Positions 1 through 9,426 of a DNA stretch of 64,000 nt are shown here, piece after piece (positions within the stretch are counted from its first letter, which is position 1; the number at the start of each line of letters is the position of its first letter). The DNA is from SHZI01 sp031409515 (GTDB taxonomy: Bacteria > Pseudomonadota > Gammaproteobacteria > Steroidobacterales > GCA-2729495): NCBI GenBank assembly GCA_031409515.1, contig JANNXJ010000051.1, forward strand, positions 38,795 through 102,794, read 5' to 3'. The translations under genes and the position numbers were made by a program. The notes below the pieces were generated by a model, which was given only the letters and a program-made list of their open reading frames with translations, did not search any database and was not told the origin of the DNA.

Positions 1-305
1 AGGAAATCATAGAACGTATCAATGAACTCCTGGCGCTGGGCCGGCGTGGCCGTGCGCCAGTGTTTACCCAGCACCAGACGCCCGGAGTAATCGGTGTCGA
101 AGACGGGCAGGAAGACGTCACCAACCAGCTTGTACAGCTCAACCGGGTTCGCTGCGAGCTCCTGCTGTCGGCCTGCAATACGCGCCGTCAGGGTGTCCGC
201 CGTCTCGCGCACAACCTGACCTGGCGTCCGCTCATCGGCCGCGTGGGCTGCAGGGGCGATGAGCCCGGCAAGCAGGCTTAGAGTCAGGGCAGCAAAAATA
301 CGCAT
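1..305 (-). CDS. mlaC: MlaC, periplasmic phospholipid-binding protein (partial, N-terminal 101 residues)
   Basis: Only the N-terminal part is present; the gene runs off the left edge. The ATG is at 305 and the protein opens with a Sec signal peptide (MRIFAALTLSLLAGLIAPAA, cleavage near AHA-AD). It continues with the toluene-tolerance/Ttg2D family pattern, including VFDTDYSGRLVLGKHWR and TPAQRQEFIDTF. MlaC shuttles phospholipids through the periplasm between the outer-membrane MlaA complex and the inner-membrane MlaFEDB transporter. It starts 13 bases after the mlaD stop and is the fourth gene of an mlaFEDC run. An mlaB gene, if present, would lie beyond the edge. The family call is firm; only completeness is unknown. 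Confidence 0.9.
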   Translation of the reverse strand, partial: MRIFAALTLSLLAGLIAPAAHAADERTPGQVVRETADTLTARIAGRQQELAANPVELYKLVGDVFLPVFDTDYSGRLVLGKHWRTATPAQRQEFIDTFYDF

Positions 306-318
306 AGGAAAACTCCGC

Positions 319-861
319 TTAGTCACTGGACGTGCCGGACTGGTCACCAGGGGTTACGTCAGGGGCGGCTGCCGCAGGTGCCGCAGGTGCCGCATCCTCC
401 CCTTTCTCCGCCTGACTGAACAGAAACTTGCTCACCAACTGCTCCAGCACGATAGCCGACTGGGTGATTTCCAGCTGGCTGTTATCTGTCAGATAGGTTT
501 CGGAACCACCCGGGCCGAGACCTACGTATTTACTGCCGAGCAATCCCGCCGTCAGGATACTGGCATCGGAATCATCGGGGATCTTGTTGAACTGGGGGTT
601 AATACGCAGCGTTACCAGGGCATCGAGGTTCTCATTGTCAAACACGATGCTCTCAACCCGGCCGATGTTGACGCCAGCCATGGTCACGGCTGAGCGCACC
701 TTAAGTCCTGCCACATCATCGAAGCGGGCGGTAACCCGATAGCCCTTGTCGCCACCGTACTCTTCCATATCGGTGGTCTGGGTCGCCAGAAACAGCAGAG
801 CGGCAAAACCCAGAAAAATGAACAGGCCGGTACCCAGTTCCCGCGTGCGCGTGGTTTCCAT
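319..861 (-). CDS. mlaD: MlaD, MCE-domain lipid-transport subunit
   Basis: 180 residues. One N-terminal membrane anchor (about residues 11-28) is followed by an MCE domain (about 40-117) containing DDVAGLKVRSAVTMAGVNIG and GLLGSKYVGLGPGG. In the Mla system MlaD forms a periplasmic hexameric ring on the MlaE permease and passes phospholipids to or from MlaC. After the MCE domain come a helical stretch and a low-complexity Ala/Pro tail (about 157-170), which is longer than needed for the fold and probably disordered. It starts at an ATG 13 bases after the mlaE stop, within the fba-mlaFEDC unit. Confidence 0.95.
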   Translation of the reverse strand: METTRTRELGTGLFIFLGFAALLFLATQTTDMEEYGGDKGYRVTARFDDVAGLKVRSAVTMAGVNIGRVESIVFDNENLDALVTLRINPQFNKIPDDSDASILTAGLLGSKYVGLGPGGSETYLTDNSQLEITQSAIVLEQLVSKFLFSQAEKGEDAAPAAPAAAAPDVTPGDQSGTSSD

Positions 862-874
862 ATTCGCAACGTTC

Positions 875-1642
875 CTAGAGAAGGTAGGCAGTAATCAAAT
901 AGTCGAGGACCAGTACAAGGATCGACGTGGTCACCACCGTACGGGTAGTGGCCATGCCAACACCCTCGGCCGTCGGCGGGGAATTGTAACCCTCGTACAC
1001 CGCCACGAGGCCGGCCGTAACGCCAAAAACAAAGCTCTTCAGGACCCCCTCGAAAATATCTTCCGGATCGACAAACTCCTGCATCTGGGACCAGAAGGCT
1101 CCGTTGTCGACGCCCATGACCCGGACACCGATGAACCAGGCACCCAGGATTCCAACCGCATTGAAAACGGCCGTCAGCAGGGGCACCGAAATTACAGCGC
1201 CGACAAAGCGCGGCGCGATGATCCGGCGAATGGGGTCGATCGCCATAACCTCCATGGCGGCCAGCTGGTCGGTGGCGCGCATCAGACCGATCTCGGATGC
1301 GAGGGCCGTGCCAGCCCGGCCAGCAAACAGTAAGGCCGTAACGACCGGGCCCAGTTCCTTGAACAGTGTCAGGGCAACACCCGCGCCCAGGATGTCCTCC
1401 TGCCGCAGTCGGGACAAGGAGTCGTAGCCCTGGAGACCGATGACCATGCCGACGAAGAACGCCGACGTCATGATGATGACCAGCGACAGAACGCCGGAGT
1501 TGCGGACCTGCTGGGAGATCAGCCTGGGACGCGCCAGCGCCGCCGGACACTGCCGGAGAATCGCGAGCAGGAAGAGAATCACGGCACCCAGCTTGCGCAG
1601 GGACTCGAGCAGTCCGCCCCAGAGCTGGAGTGCCAGGGTCAC
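875..1642 (-). CDS. mlaE: MlaE, inner-membrane permease of the Mla phospholipid ABC transporter
   Basis: 255 residues and strongly hydrophobic throughout, the usual size for the DUF140/MlaE permease family. The family core ELGPVVTALLFAGRAGTA followed by LASEIG lies at about 96-119, and EGYNSPPTAEGVG near 217-229 is also characteristic. The first helix lies along the membrane and the remaining segments span it. The start is a GTG whose codon overlaps the mlaF stop by four bases (GTGA), implying translational coupling. Its partners are the ATPase MlaF and the MCE protein MlaD encoded on either side. Confidence 0.95.
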   Translation of the reverse strand: MTLALQLWGGLLESLRKLGAVILFLLAILRQCPAALARPRLISQQVRNSGVLSLVIIMTSAFFVGMVIGLQGYDSLSRLRQEDILGAGVALTLFKELGPVVTALLFAGRAGTALASEIGLMRATDQLAAMEVMAIDPIRRIIAPRFVGAVISVPLLTAVFNAVGILGAWFIGVRVMGVDNGAFWSQMQEFVDPEDIFEGVLKSFVFGVTAGLVAVYEGYNSPPTAEGVGMATTRTVVTTSILVLVLDYLITAYLL

Positions 1643-2445
1643 CGCCCGGCTCCAAGCAACTGCTCGGCATAGTCAGGGGCGGGGTAATGAAAGGGTACCG
1701 GGCCATCGGCAGCGCCCGTCATGAACTGGCGGACGAGCTCTGATGGGCTGGCGGCGAGTTCCGTGGGCGCGCCCGAGGCAATGACCCGGCCCTCGGAAAT
1801 GACGATGCAGTGATCAGCAATGTGGCTGATCTCGGCAACATCATGGGAGACAACGATGCTCGTGAGGCCAAGGGCATCGTTGTTGAGGCGAATCAGCCGC
1901 AGCACCACGCCCAGGGAAATGGGATCGAGTCCGGAAAACGGCTCGTCGTAGAGCAGCAGTTCCGGATCCAGCACCATCGCCCTGGCCATCGCGACCCGCC
2001 GCGCCATGCCCCCGGACAGTTCCGTAGGCATCAGGTCGGCAGCACCGCGGAGGCCAACAGAGTTCAGCTTGGTGAGTACCACGTGGCGGATCAGCGCATC
2101 CGGCAGCCTGGTGTTCTCCCGGACAGGAAATGCGATGTTCTCGAAGACGTCAAGGTCAGTCAGCAGTGCGCTGTTCTGAAAGAGCATCCCCATGCGCCGC
2201 CGCAGGTCGAAGAGCGCGCTGCGGGACAACGCCGCCACGTTCTGCCCTGCCACCATCACGGTGCCCGCCTCCGGGCGAAGCTGGCCCGTGATCATCCGGA
2301 GGAGCGTCGTCTTGCCGGTGCCGCTCGGCCCCATAATCGCGGTAATGCTGCCCCGCCGGATGCCGAGATCCAGCCCGGAAAAGATCGGGCGCCCGGAACG
2401 TCGGAAATGGAGCCCGCTGATCTCGACGAGATTATCCGCTGTCAC
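1639..2445 (-). CDS. mlaF: MlaF, ATPase of the Mla phospholipid ABC transporter
   Basis: 268 residues from a GTG start at 2445. An upstream in-frame ATG at 2499 lies inside the aldolase gene and would add residues unlike the family, so the GTG four bases after the aldolase stop is preferred; a GGAAG sequence lies upstream. The Walker A motif GPSGTGKT is at 39-46, followed by the ABC signature LSGGMARR, Walker B LLLYDEPFSGLDP and the H-loop VVSHD. MlaF powers retrograde or anterograde phospholipid movement through MlaE. The close link to the aldolase gene implies one transcript. Confidence 0.94.
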   Translation of the reverse strand: MTADNLVEISGLHFRRSGRPIFSGLDLGIRRGSITAIMGPSGTGKTTLLRMITGQLRPEAGTVMVAGQNVAALSRSALFDLRRRMGMLFQNSALLTDLDVFENIAFPVRENTRLPDALIRHVVLTKLNSVGLRGAADLMPTELSGGMARRVAMARAMVLDPELLLYDEPFSGLDPISLGVVLRLIRLNNDALGLTSIVVSHDVAEISHIADHCIVISEGRVIASGAPTELAASPSELVRQFMTGAADGPVPFHYPAPDYAEQLLGAGR

Positions 2446-2449
2446 TGAA

Positions 2450-3466
2450 TCAGGCTGCTTCCATGTCGCGGCGATACTGCCCGGCATGGGCCAGGCCATT
2501 GAGGCGGGCCCGCTTGAGGAAAGCCTCCTGCCCGGCCTTCACGCCCTCGGGCTTGCCACCCCAGGCTTTGAGGGAGGGCGCCTGCAGGGCACGACCGTAT
2601 GAGAACGTTAGCTGCCAGGGCAGCGACCCCAGGGCGTTCATGGCGGAGAGATGCTCAGTGGATTCCTCGGGACTCTGGCCGCCGGAGAGGAAGGCTATGC
2701 CGGGCACCAGCGCCGGAACCGTGCTCTTGAGACAGCGGATGGTCGCCTCCGCCACGTCACGGACCGTCGCCTTCTGCTTGCAGTCTTCGCCCGGCACAAT
2801 CATGTTGGGTTTAAGAACCATCCCGGCAAGGTCAACCCGGTGGGCCCGCAACTCGATAAACGTGCGCTCCAGAGCCATCATGGTTACTTCCTCACAGCGG
2901 GCGAGGCTGTGGTCGCCGTCCATCAGAACTTCAGGCTCAACGATCGGGACGATACCCGCTTCCTGGCACAAGGCCGCATACCGGGCGAGTGCGTGGGCAT
3001 TGGCCGACAGGCAGTAGTTCGTCGGCAAACCCGGCCCAATAGTGATGACAGCGCGCCACTTGGCAAACTTTGCGCCCAGCTCCGCGTACTCCTTGAGGCG
3101 CTCCCGCAGGCCATCAAGGCCTTCAGTGAGGGTCTCGCCGGGGAAGCCAGCCAGGGCCTTGGCGCCTGCATCGACCTTGATACCGGGCAGCATCCCCTGC
3201 TGGGCCAGGTACCTGGGAAACGGCACCCCGCTGAGCGTCGACTGCCGCAGGGTTTCATCGTAGAGGATCACCCCGCTGATGTAATCGGCAGCCCTGGGTG
3301 CGGTGAAGAGCATGTCCCGATAAGCGCGCCGGCTATCAGCCGTGGATTCGAGGCGGATTGAATCGAAGCGCTTCTTGATGGTGCCCGAACTCTCGTCCGC
3401 GGCCAGGATCCCCTTACCGGGTAAAACCATCGCCTGTGCGATGGCAGCAAGAGACTGGGCACTCAT
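2450..3466 (-). CDS. Class I fructose-1,6-bisphosphate aldolase
   Basis: 338 residues. The ATG at 3466 follows a strong GGAGG ribosome-binding site at 3476-3480, so the longer in-frame start at 3526 is rejected. Family motifs are GILAADESSGTIKKRF (about 19-34), AKFAKWRAV (about 132-140), PIVEPEVLMDGDH and LSGGQSPEE. K219 in MVLKPNMI is the expected Schiff-base lysine. The enzyme cleaves fructose-1,6-bisphosphate to dihydroxyacetone phosphate and glyceraldehyde-3-phosphate, or runs in reverse in gluconeogenesis, without a metal ion. It is the metazoan/plant-like class I type rather than class II Fba. It heads the run into mlaF and faces the SUF operon across a shared regulatory gap. Confidence 0.93.
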   Translation of the reverse strand: MSAQSLAAIAQAMVLPGKGILAADESSGTIKKRFDSIRLESTADSRRAYRDMLFTAPRAADYISGVILYDETLRQSTLSGVPFPRYLAQQGMLPGIKVDAGAKALAGFPGETLTEGLDGLRERLKEYAELGAKFAKWRAVITIGPGLPTNYCLSANAHALARYAALCQEAGIVPIVEPEVLMDGDHSLARCEEVTMMALERTFIELRAHRVDLAGMVLKPNMIVPGEDCKQKATVRDVAEATIRCLKSTVPALVPGIAFLSGGQSPEESTEHLSAMNALGSLPWQLTFSYGRALQAPSLKAWGGKPEGVKAGQEAFLKRARLNGLAHAGQYRRDMEAA

Positions 3467-3565
3467 GGCATAAACCTCCGGTTCTTGAATTTCATCCCGC
3501 GCTGGGACGCGCTGACTGACCACCACGCCGGGGTCAGAGGCGCGGCGGGGAAGAATAGCAAATTC

Positions 3566-3579
3566 CCGGTCGCGACCGG
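3566..3579. promoter_or_regulatory. 14-bp perfect palindrome in the fba/suf divergent gap
   Basis: CCGGTCGCGACCGG reads identically on both strands. It sits 24 bases from the IscR-like site, between the two divergent transcription units. It could be an operator for the aldolase side or a chance GC-rich palindrome. No regulator can be assigned. Confidence 0.3.
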
Positions 3580-3602
3580 CCCAAAGGGTTCCCCCAGGCG
3601 GG

Positions 3603-3627
3603 ATACTGGACTAAGATAGTCCCATAT
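3603..3627. promoter_or_regulatory. IscR type-1-like operator
   Basis: The core GGACTAAGATAGTCC is a perfect inverted repeat (6-bp arms, 3-bp spacer) flanked by ATACT on the left and CATAT on the right. This closely matches the IscR type-1 consensus known from E. coli (ATA..GACT-WWW-AGTC..TAT). It lies 18-42 bases before the ATG of the Rrf2 regulator, so autoregulation of the suf operon by the 2Fe-2S form of that protein is expected. It also lies in the upstream region of the divergent aldolase-mla unit. The match is seen directly; the binding protein is inferred. Confidence 0.75.
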
Positions 3628-3630
3628 AGA
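3625..3630 (+). promoter_or_regulatory. Putative -10 element of the suf operon
   Basis: TATAGA overlaps the right edge of the IscR-like palindrome. No good -35 box is found at 16-18 bases. The predicted start site near 3637 would leave a leader of only about 8 bases before the ATG at 3645, which has no Shine-Dalgarno sequence. Binding at the palindrome would block this promoter. Confidence 0.4.
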
Positions 3631-3644
3631 TTTGGCCCCGAATT

Positions 3645-4154
3645 ATGCTCCGCATCAGCAAACTGACTGACTACGGCACGATGATCCTGGTGCATCTGGC
3701 CGTGCAGGCCCGTGGGGCAAAGGACGGCGTCGTGGACCCTGAGCACCTGTGCTCTGCCAGCGATGTTGCTTCTGGAACGCGCCTGGCACTCCCGACAGTG
3801 CAGAAGCTTCTCAAGGTGCTGGCCCGGAGCGAACTCGTGCGGTCTGTCCGCGGTTCTGAGGGTGGCTACGCGCTGGCACGGAATCCGGCGACGATCACCG
3901 CAGCGGAAATTCTCGACGTCTTTGAGGGTCCGCTCAGCATCACCGAGTGCAGTACCGCCGACAGCCGGTGCGAACTGGAGGATGGCTGCCCGACCGGCGG
4001 TGCCTGGCAGAAGATCAACCGGGGCATTCGTGGAGCCCTCGATGAGATAACCCTGGCGGACCTCGCCCACCCGCCCCGGGAGTTTCCGCTGGTGGATCTG
4101 TCTGGCCGCTCCAGCCGGCTGCGCCACCGCCCTCCTACCCCTGGCCAAGGATGA
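3645..4154 (+). CDS. Rrf2-family iron-sulfur regulator of the SUF operon
   Basis: 169 residues. An N-terminal winged helix-turn-helix starts MLRISKLTDYGTMILVHLAV, with a recognition-helix region near LALPTVQKLLKVLARSELV and the wing RGSEGGYALAR. Three cysteines, C102, C109 and C115 (ECSTADSRCELEDGC), match the 2Fe-2S ligands of IscR-type proteins. It belongs to the SUF-associated Rrf2 regulators that sit first in proteobacterial suf operons and sense cluster supply. A short insertion with an extra cysteine (C36) precedes the recognition helix. It is followed by sufB after six bases, with an IscR-like operator just upstream. Confidence 0.9.
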   Translation: MLRISKLTDYGTMILVHLAVQARGAKDGVVDPEHLCSASDVASGTRLALPTVQKLLKVLARSELVRSVRGSEGGYALARNPATITAAEILDVFEGPLSITECSTADSRCELEDGCPTGGAWQKINRGIRGALDEITLADLAHPPREFPLVDLSGRSSRLRHRPPTPGQG

Positions 4155-4160
4155 GCTGAC

Positions 4161-5608
<1,448 letters not shown>

Positions 5609-5612
<4 letters not shown>

Positions 5613-6370
5613 GCACGTTGCTGGAAGTCTCTGGTCTCCGCGTAGCGGTAGGTGGCAAGGAGATCCTGACGGGTCTCGATCTTGTGGTTCGCGCTGGTGA
5701 GGTCCACGCGATCATGGGCCCGAACGGCTCGGGCAAGAGCACACTGGCCCACGTTTTGTCCGGGCGGGACGGTTACGTAGTCACTGGGGGCTCGGTGAGC
5801 TATCAGGGCCTTGACCTGCTCGCCATGGCTCCCGAAGAACGCGCCAGGGCTGGCCTGTTTCTCGGCTTCCAGTATCCGGTCGAGATCCCTGGCGTCAGTA
5901 ACGTCTACCTGCTGCGCTCGGCGCTGAATGCCCGCAGATCCGCCCGGGGGGAGAGTGAGATCGATGCAGCGGGTTTTCTGCGCCTGGTGAAAGCCAAGGC
6001 GCGACTGATGCAGATGGATGAGAGCTTCCTGCAGAGGGGTGTCAATGAGGGGTTCTCTGGCGGCGAGAAAAAGCGCAACGAGATCTTCCAGATGGCGGTC
6101 CTCGAACCCGTCCTTGCCATCCTCGACGAGACAGACTCAGGACTGGATATTGATGCCCTGAAGATCGTGTCAAATGGCGTCAACAGCCTGCGAGACCCTG
6201 CGCGGGCCTTTATCCTGGTGACTCACTATCAGCGGCTGCTGGACTACATCAGGCCGGATTTCGTGCACGTCCTGGCCGGCGGCCGCATCATTCGTACCGG
6301 CGACCATACGCTGGCCCTTGAACTGGAGGCGGACGGTTACGAACAGATCCTCGCCGCTGCCAGTACCTGA
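5609..6370 (+). CDS. sufC: SufC, ATPase of the SufBCD complex
   Basis: 253 residues. The Walker A motif GPNGSGKS is at 37-44. The SufC-type signature FSGGEKKRNEI and Walker B LAILDETDSGLD follow; SufC proteins characteristically carry DETDSGLD rather than DEPxxGLD. The start is a TTG overlapping the sufB stop (TTGA), followed by STLLEVSGLRV, which fits the family start. SufC is a cytoplasmic, non-transport ABC ATPase whose ATP-driven dimerisation reshapes SufB-SufD for cluster assembly. Confidence 0.97.
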
Positions 6371-6380
6371 GGCAATCGCC

Positions 6381-7721
6381 GTGGCGCCATCAACGATGCG
6401 GGAGGACACCCGCGACCAGACGGGCAACCGCCGCCCCTGGCAAGTCGCTGCAGAGCAATTAAGCCACACGGCCTCTGGACTCGACTGGCTGACTGAACGC
6501 CGCACCGCTGCCCTGGTCCGCGCAGACCGCCTCGGCCTGCCCGACCAGAGCCAGGAAGAGTGGCGGTACACGAGTCTCACTCCGTTTGCGCGGCGCTGGC
6601 TGGATCACCTGGCCGGGGCGCGCCTGCCTGCCGTCCCGGAACCGGTGCCCCCCACCCTGGCAGGCGTATTCAGCGTGGACATCGTCGACGGAATGCTCTG
6701 TGCTCCTCTGCTCGCGACCCCGCCAGGCCTCACGATACAGTCGCTCCAGAACCTTGGCGCGGAGTGGCGGACACGGGTGGAAGCGCTGCTTGGAAGCGCG
6801 GTGAGCCCTACAGACACCTCCGCCAGCGACAGTCTGATAGATCTCAATACGGCCTTGCTGACTGACCTGATACTGGTTACGACAGAACCGGGAGCCAGCG
6901 TGGCAATACCCATTCATATGCGGCTTCAGGCCACTGCCGCATCGGCGCTTTGCCAGACCAGACTGCTGGTCGATCTGGCGGCAGGCAGCAGGCTGACCCT
7001 GAGCCTGGAGTTCACCGGGACAGCCGGTGTCCTGGTGAATGCTGTCTCCCAGATGTGTCTGGGCCGGGACAGCGAGCTGAACCTGGTCCGCGTGCAGGCG
7101 CTGCCCGATGACGGCATGCTCCTGGAGTCGACGAGCATCGAGGCCAATGATTCTGCTGCCGTCACGGTCACCAGCGTCGATCTCGGCGGGCAGCTCAGTC
7201 GACAGTCCCTGACGGTGCGCCTGGCCGGAACCGGAGCCAGCGCCACCGTGCATGGGCTGTTCCTCGCCGACGGCCAGCGCCATATAGACAACCGCACAAG
7301 GTTGCAGCACGAGGCCCCGTCGACGACCAGTCGGGAGTTCTTCCGGGGCATCGCCGCTGACCATGGCCACGGAGTGTTCAGCGGCAAGATCATCGTGCAG
7401 CCCGGAGCGGCAGGCAGCAACGCTGCTCTGACCAACCGCAATCTCCTGCTCACGACGACGGCGGAGATCGATACGAAGCCCGAGCTGGAGATCTATGTGG
7501 ACGACGTCCGCTGCAGCCACGGTGCAACCACAGGGCAGCTGGACGCCAACGCCCTCTTCTACCTGCAATCCCGGGGACTCGATCTGAGCACCGCCCGGCA
7601 GGTGCTCACAGCGGCATTTCTGCGGGATAGCCTCACCGGCATTCCCTTGCCTGAACTCCGCGAACGGCTGGAAGCGCGGCTCGAGAGCCGCTTGCAGGCT
7701 CAGACCGGGGCCGCACGGTGA
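6381..7721 (+). CDS. sufD: SufD, partner of SufB
   Basis: 446 residues if started at the GTG at 6381, which has GAGG at 6369-6372 about eight bases upstream and begins 10 bases after sufC ends. An ATG at 6396 is an alternative without a ribosome-binding site, and an ATG at 6318 would overlap sufC by 53 bases. The C-terminal half carries the SufB/SufD beta-helix core, including FRGIAADHGHGVFSGKI and LEIYVDDVRCSHGATTGQL. The N-terminal part is divergent, as usual for SufD (WRYTSLTPF is typical). SufD is needed for iron entry into SufBC2D. Confidence 0.94.
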   Translation: MAPSTMREDTRDQTGNRRPWQVAAEQLSHTASGLDWLTERRTAALVRADRLGLPDQSQEEWRYTSLTPFARRWLDHLAGARLPAVPEPVPPTLAGVFSVDIVDGMLCAPLLATPPGLTIQSLQNLGAEWRTRVEALLGSAVSPTDTSASDSLIDLNTALLTDLILVTTEPGASVAIPIHMRLQATAASALCQTRLLVDLAAGSRLTLSLEFTGTAGVLVNAVSQMCLGRDSELNLVRVQALPDDGMLLESTSIEANDSAAVTVTSVDLGGQLSRQSLTVRLAGTGASATVHGLFLADGQRHIDNRTRLQHEAPSTTSREFFRGIAADHGHGVFSGKIIVQPGAAGSNAALTNRNLLLTTTAEIDTKPELEIYVDDVRCSHGATTGQLDANALFYLQSRGLDLSTARQVLTAAFLRDSLTGIPLPELRERLEARLESRLQAQTGAAR

Positions 7722-8956
7722 GCCTGATTACTGCCAGCCCCCCGCTGGACGTCGAGACCATCCGGGGCGACTTTCCGATACTTGCACAGCAGGTCAATGG
7801 TCATCCGCTGGCCTACCTCGACAACGCGGCTTCATCCCAGCGACCGCTGCAGGTTCTTGAAGCCATGCAGAACTACTACACCCACGATCATGCCAACGTG
7901 CACCGGGGTGTCCACAGCCTCAGCCACCGGGCAACGGACCACTATGAAGCAGCGCGGGAAACCGTCCGGGCCTTCGTTAATGCCGCATCAGTGCGGGAGA
8001 TCATCTTCACCCGGGGTACTACTGAAGCGATCAACCTGGTCGCTTTCAGTTTCGGTCAGCGACTGCAGGCAGGCGATGAGATCCTCATTACGGCAATGGA
8101 GCATCACTCCAACATAGTGCCCTGGCAACTGCTCTGCGAGCGCAGCGGTGCCGTCCTCCGGGTTGCCCCCATCAACGACGCGGGCGAACTCGTTCTTCCC
8201 GAATTCATGGCACTGCTCGGTCCGCGGACGAAGCTGGTGGCAATCACCCACGTTTCCAATGCACTGGGCACGGTCAATCCGGTAAAGGTACTCATTGCCG
8301 CCGCCCGGAGCCGGGGCATACCGGTGCTGCTGGACGGCGCACAGGCGATCCCCCACCAGGCTGTGGATGTCCGGGACCTGGACTGCGACTTCTACGCCTT
8401 CTCGGGCCACAAGATGTGCGGACCCACCGGCATTGGCGTGCTCTACGGTCGCGAGGCCATGCTCCAGGATCTGCCGCCTTTCCAGAGTGGCGGGGACATG
8501 ATCCTTACCGTCAGCTTCAAGGGCACCACCTATAACGAACTCCCCTACCGGTTCGAGGCGGGCACGCCCCACATCGCCGGGGCGATCGGCCTCGCTGCCG
8601 CCATCAACTACCTCACCCGCCTTGGCCTGCCGAGCATCGCCGCCTGGGAGGCCGGACTGCTCAGCTACGCTACGGAGTTGCTGCTGCAGCTTCCGGGCCT
8701 GTCGATTGTTGGTACTGCACGGGACAAAGCCAGCCTGGTCTCCTTCAATATCGCGGGCATCCACCCCCACGATCTGGGCACTATCCTCGACCAGCGCGGC
8801 GTGGCAATCCGGGCCGGCCACCACTGCGCCATGCCGGTGATGGAGCGCTTTGGCCTGGCGGGTACGGCGCGGGCCTCCTTCGCCTTCTACAACACCCGCG
8901 GGGAGATCGACCAGCTACTGGACGCCCTGCGCCTTGCCCAACGGATGTTCGCCTGA
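7718..8956 (+). CDS. sufS: SufS, group II cysteine desulfurase
   Basis: 412 residues. The GTG start overlaps the sufD stop (GTGA). The PLP-binding lysine is K232 in FSGHKMCGPTG, and the catalytic cysteine is C370 in RAGHHCAMPVMERF, with the short catalytic loop of the SufS/CsdA group. Other family blocks are YLDNAASSQRP, HRGVHSLSHRATDHYEAAR and GTTEAINLVAFSF. It takes sulfur from cysteine as a persulfide. Because no sufE is present here, the adjacent SufU is the likely sulfur acceptor. Confidence 0.97.
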   Translation: MSLITASPPLDVETIRGDFPILAQQVNGHPLAYLDNAASSQRPLQVLEAMQNYYTHDHANVHRGVHSLSHRATDHYEAARETVRAFVNAASVREIIFTRGTTEAINLVAFSFGQRLQAGDEILITAMEHHSNIVPWQLLCERSGAVLRVAPINDAGELVLPEFMALLGPRTKLVAITHVSNALGTVNPVKVLIAAARSRGIPVLLDGAQAIPHQAVDVRDLDCDFYAFSGHKMCGPTGIGVLYGREAMLQDLPPFQSGGDMILTVSFKGTTYNELPYRFEAGTPHIAGAIGLAAAINYLTRLGLPSIAAWEAGLLSYATELLLQLPGLSIVGTARDKASLVSFNIAGIHPHDLGTILDQRGVAIRAGHHCAMPVMERFGLAGTARASFAFYNTRGEIDQLLDALRLAQRMFA

Positions 8957-9426
8957 TGTCCGCGCCCGTCAGGGAGTTGACCGACCTTTACCGGCAGATC
9001 GTTCTGGATCACAGCCGTCACCCGCGCCACCAGGGTCGGCCCGAGCATTACAACCGGGAGGCGGAGGGCCACAATCCCCTCTGCGGCGACAAGGTCCGGA
9101 TCTATCTTCAGCTGCAGGATGATCTGCTGCAGGATGTCACCTTCGAGGCCTCCGGCTGTGCCATCTGTCTGGCCTCGGCTTCCCTGATGGCCGAGACAGT
9201 GCGCCGGCGCCCACTGCTTGAGGCCAGGGCTTCCGTCGACGAGTTCGACAGGGCTTTGTCGACCGGTGCTGGCGCCACCCTGACTGGAGATCTCGCGGCA
9301 CTTGGAGGGGTCAGTCAGTATCCCTCCCGTATCCGGTGCGCCACACTGCCCTGGAAAACACTCCTGGCTGCAATGGATGCAACCTCCGCGACAGTGACTA
9401 CCGAACAAGAGAGCATCCAGCGATGA
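8956..9426 (+). CDS. sufU: SufU, zinc-dependent sulfur acceptor / scaffold-like protein
   Basis: 156 residues of the IscU/NifU-like fold. The putative ligands C43, D45 (NPLCGD), C68 (EASGCAIC) and C128 (RIRCATLPW) have almost the same spacing as the zinc ligands C41, D43, C66 and C128 of B. subtilis SufU. The long segment between the second and third cysteine is the SufU-specific insertion missing from IscU. In Firmicutes, SufU receives persulfide sulfur from SufS. C71, three residues after C68, is an extra cysteine. The ATG overlaps the sufS stop by one base (TGATG). Confidence 0.92.
   Translation: MSAPVRELTDLYRQIVLDHSRHPRHQGRPEHYNREAEGHNPLCGDKVRIYLQLQDDLLQDVTFEASGCAICLASASLMAETVRRRPLLEARASVDEFDRALSTGAGATLTGDLAALGGVSQYPSRIRCATLPWKTLLAAMDATSATVTTEQESIQR

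Noticed and set aside
684..1706. 340-codon open frame antisense-adjacent to mlaE/mlaD on the minus strand
   Set aside because: It is a different frame of the mlaE region with arginine/glycine/proline-rich, non-family sequence. The mlaE frame carries the conserved motifs.
6459..7568. 369-codon open frame opposite sufD
   Set aside because: It lies entirely within sufD in antisense, with low-complexity composition and no ribosome-binding site.
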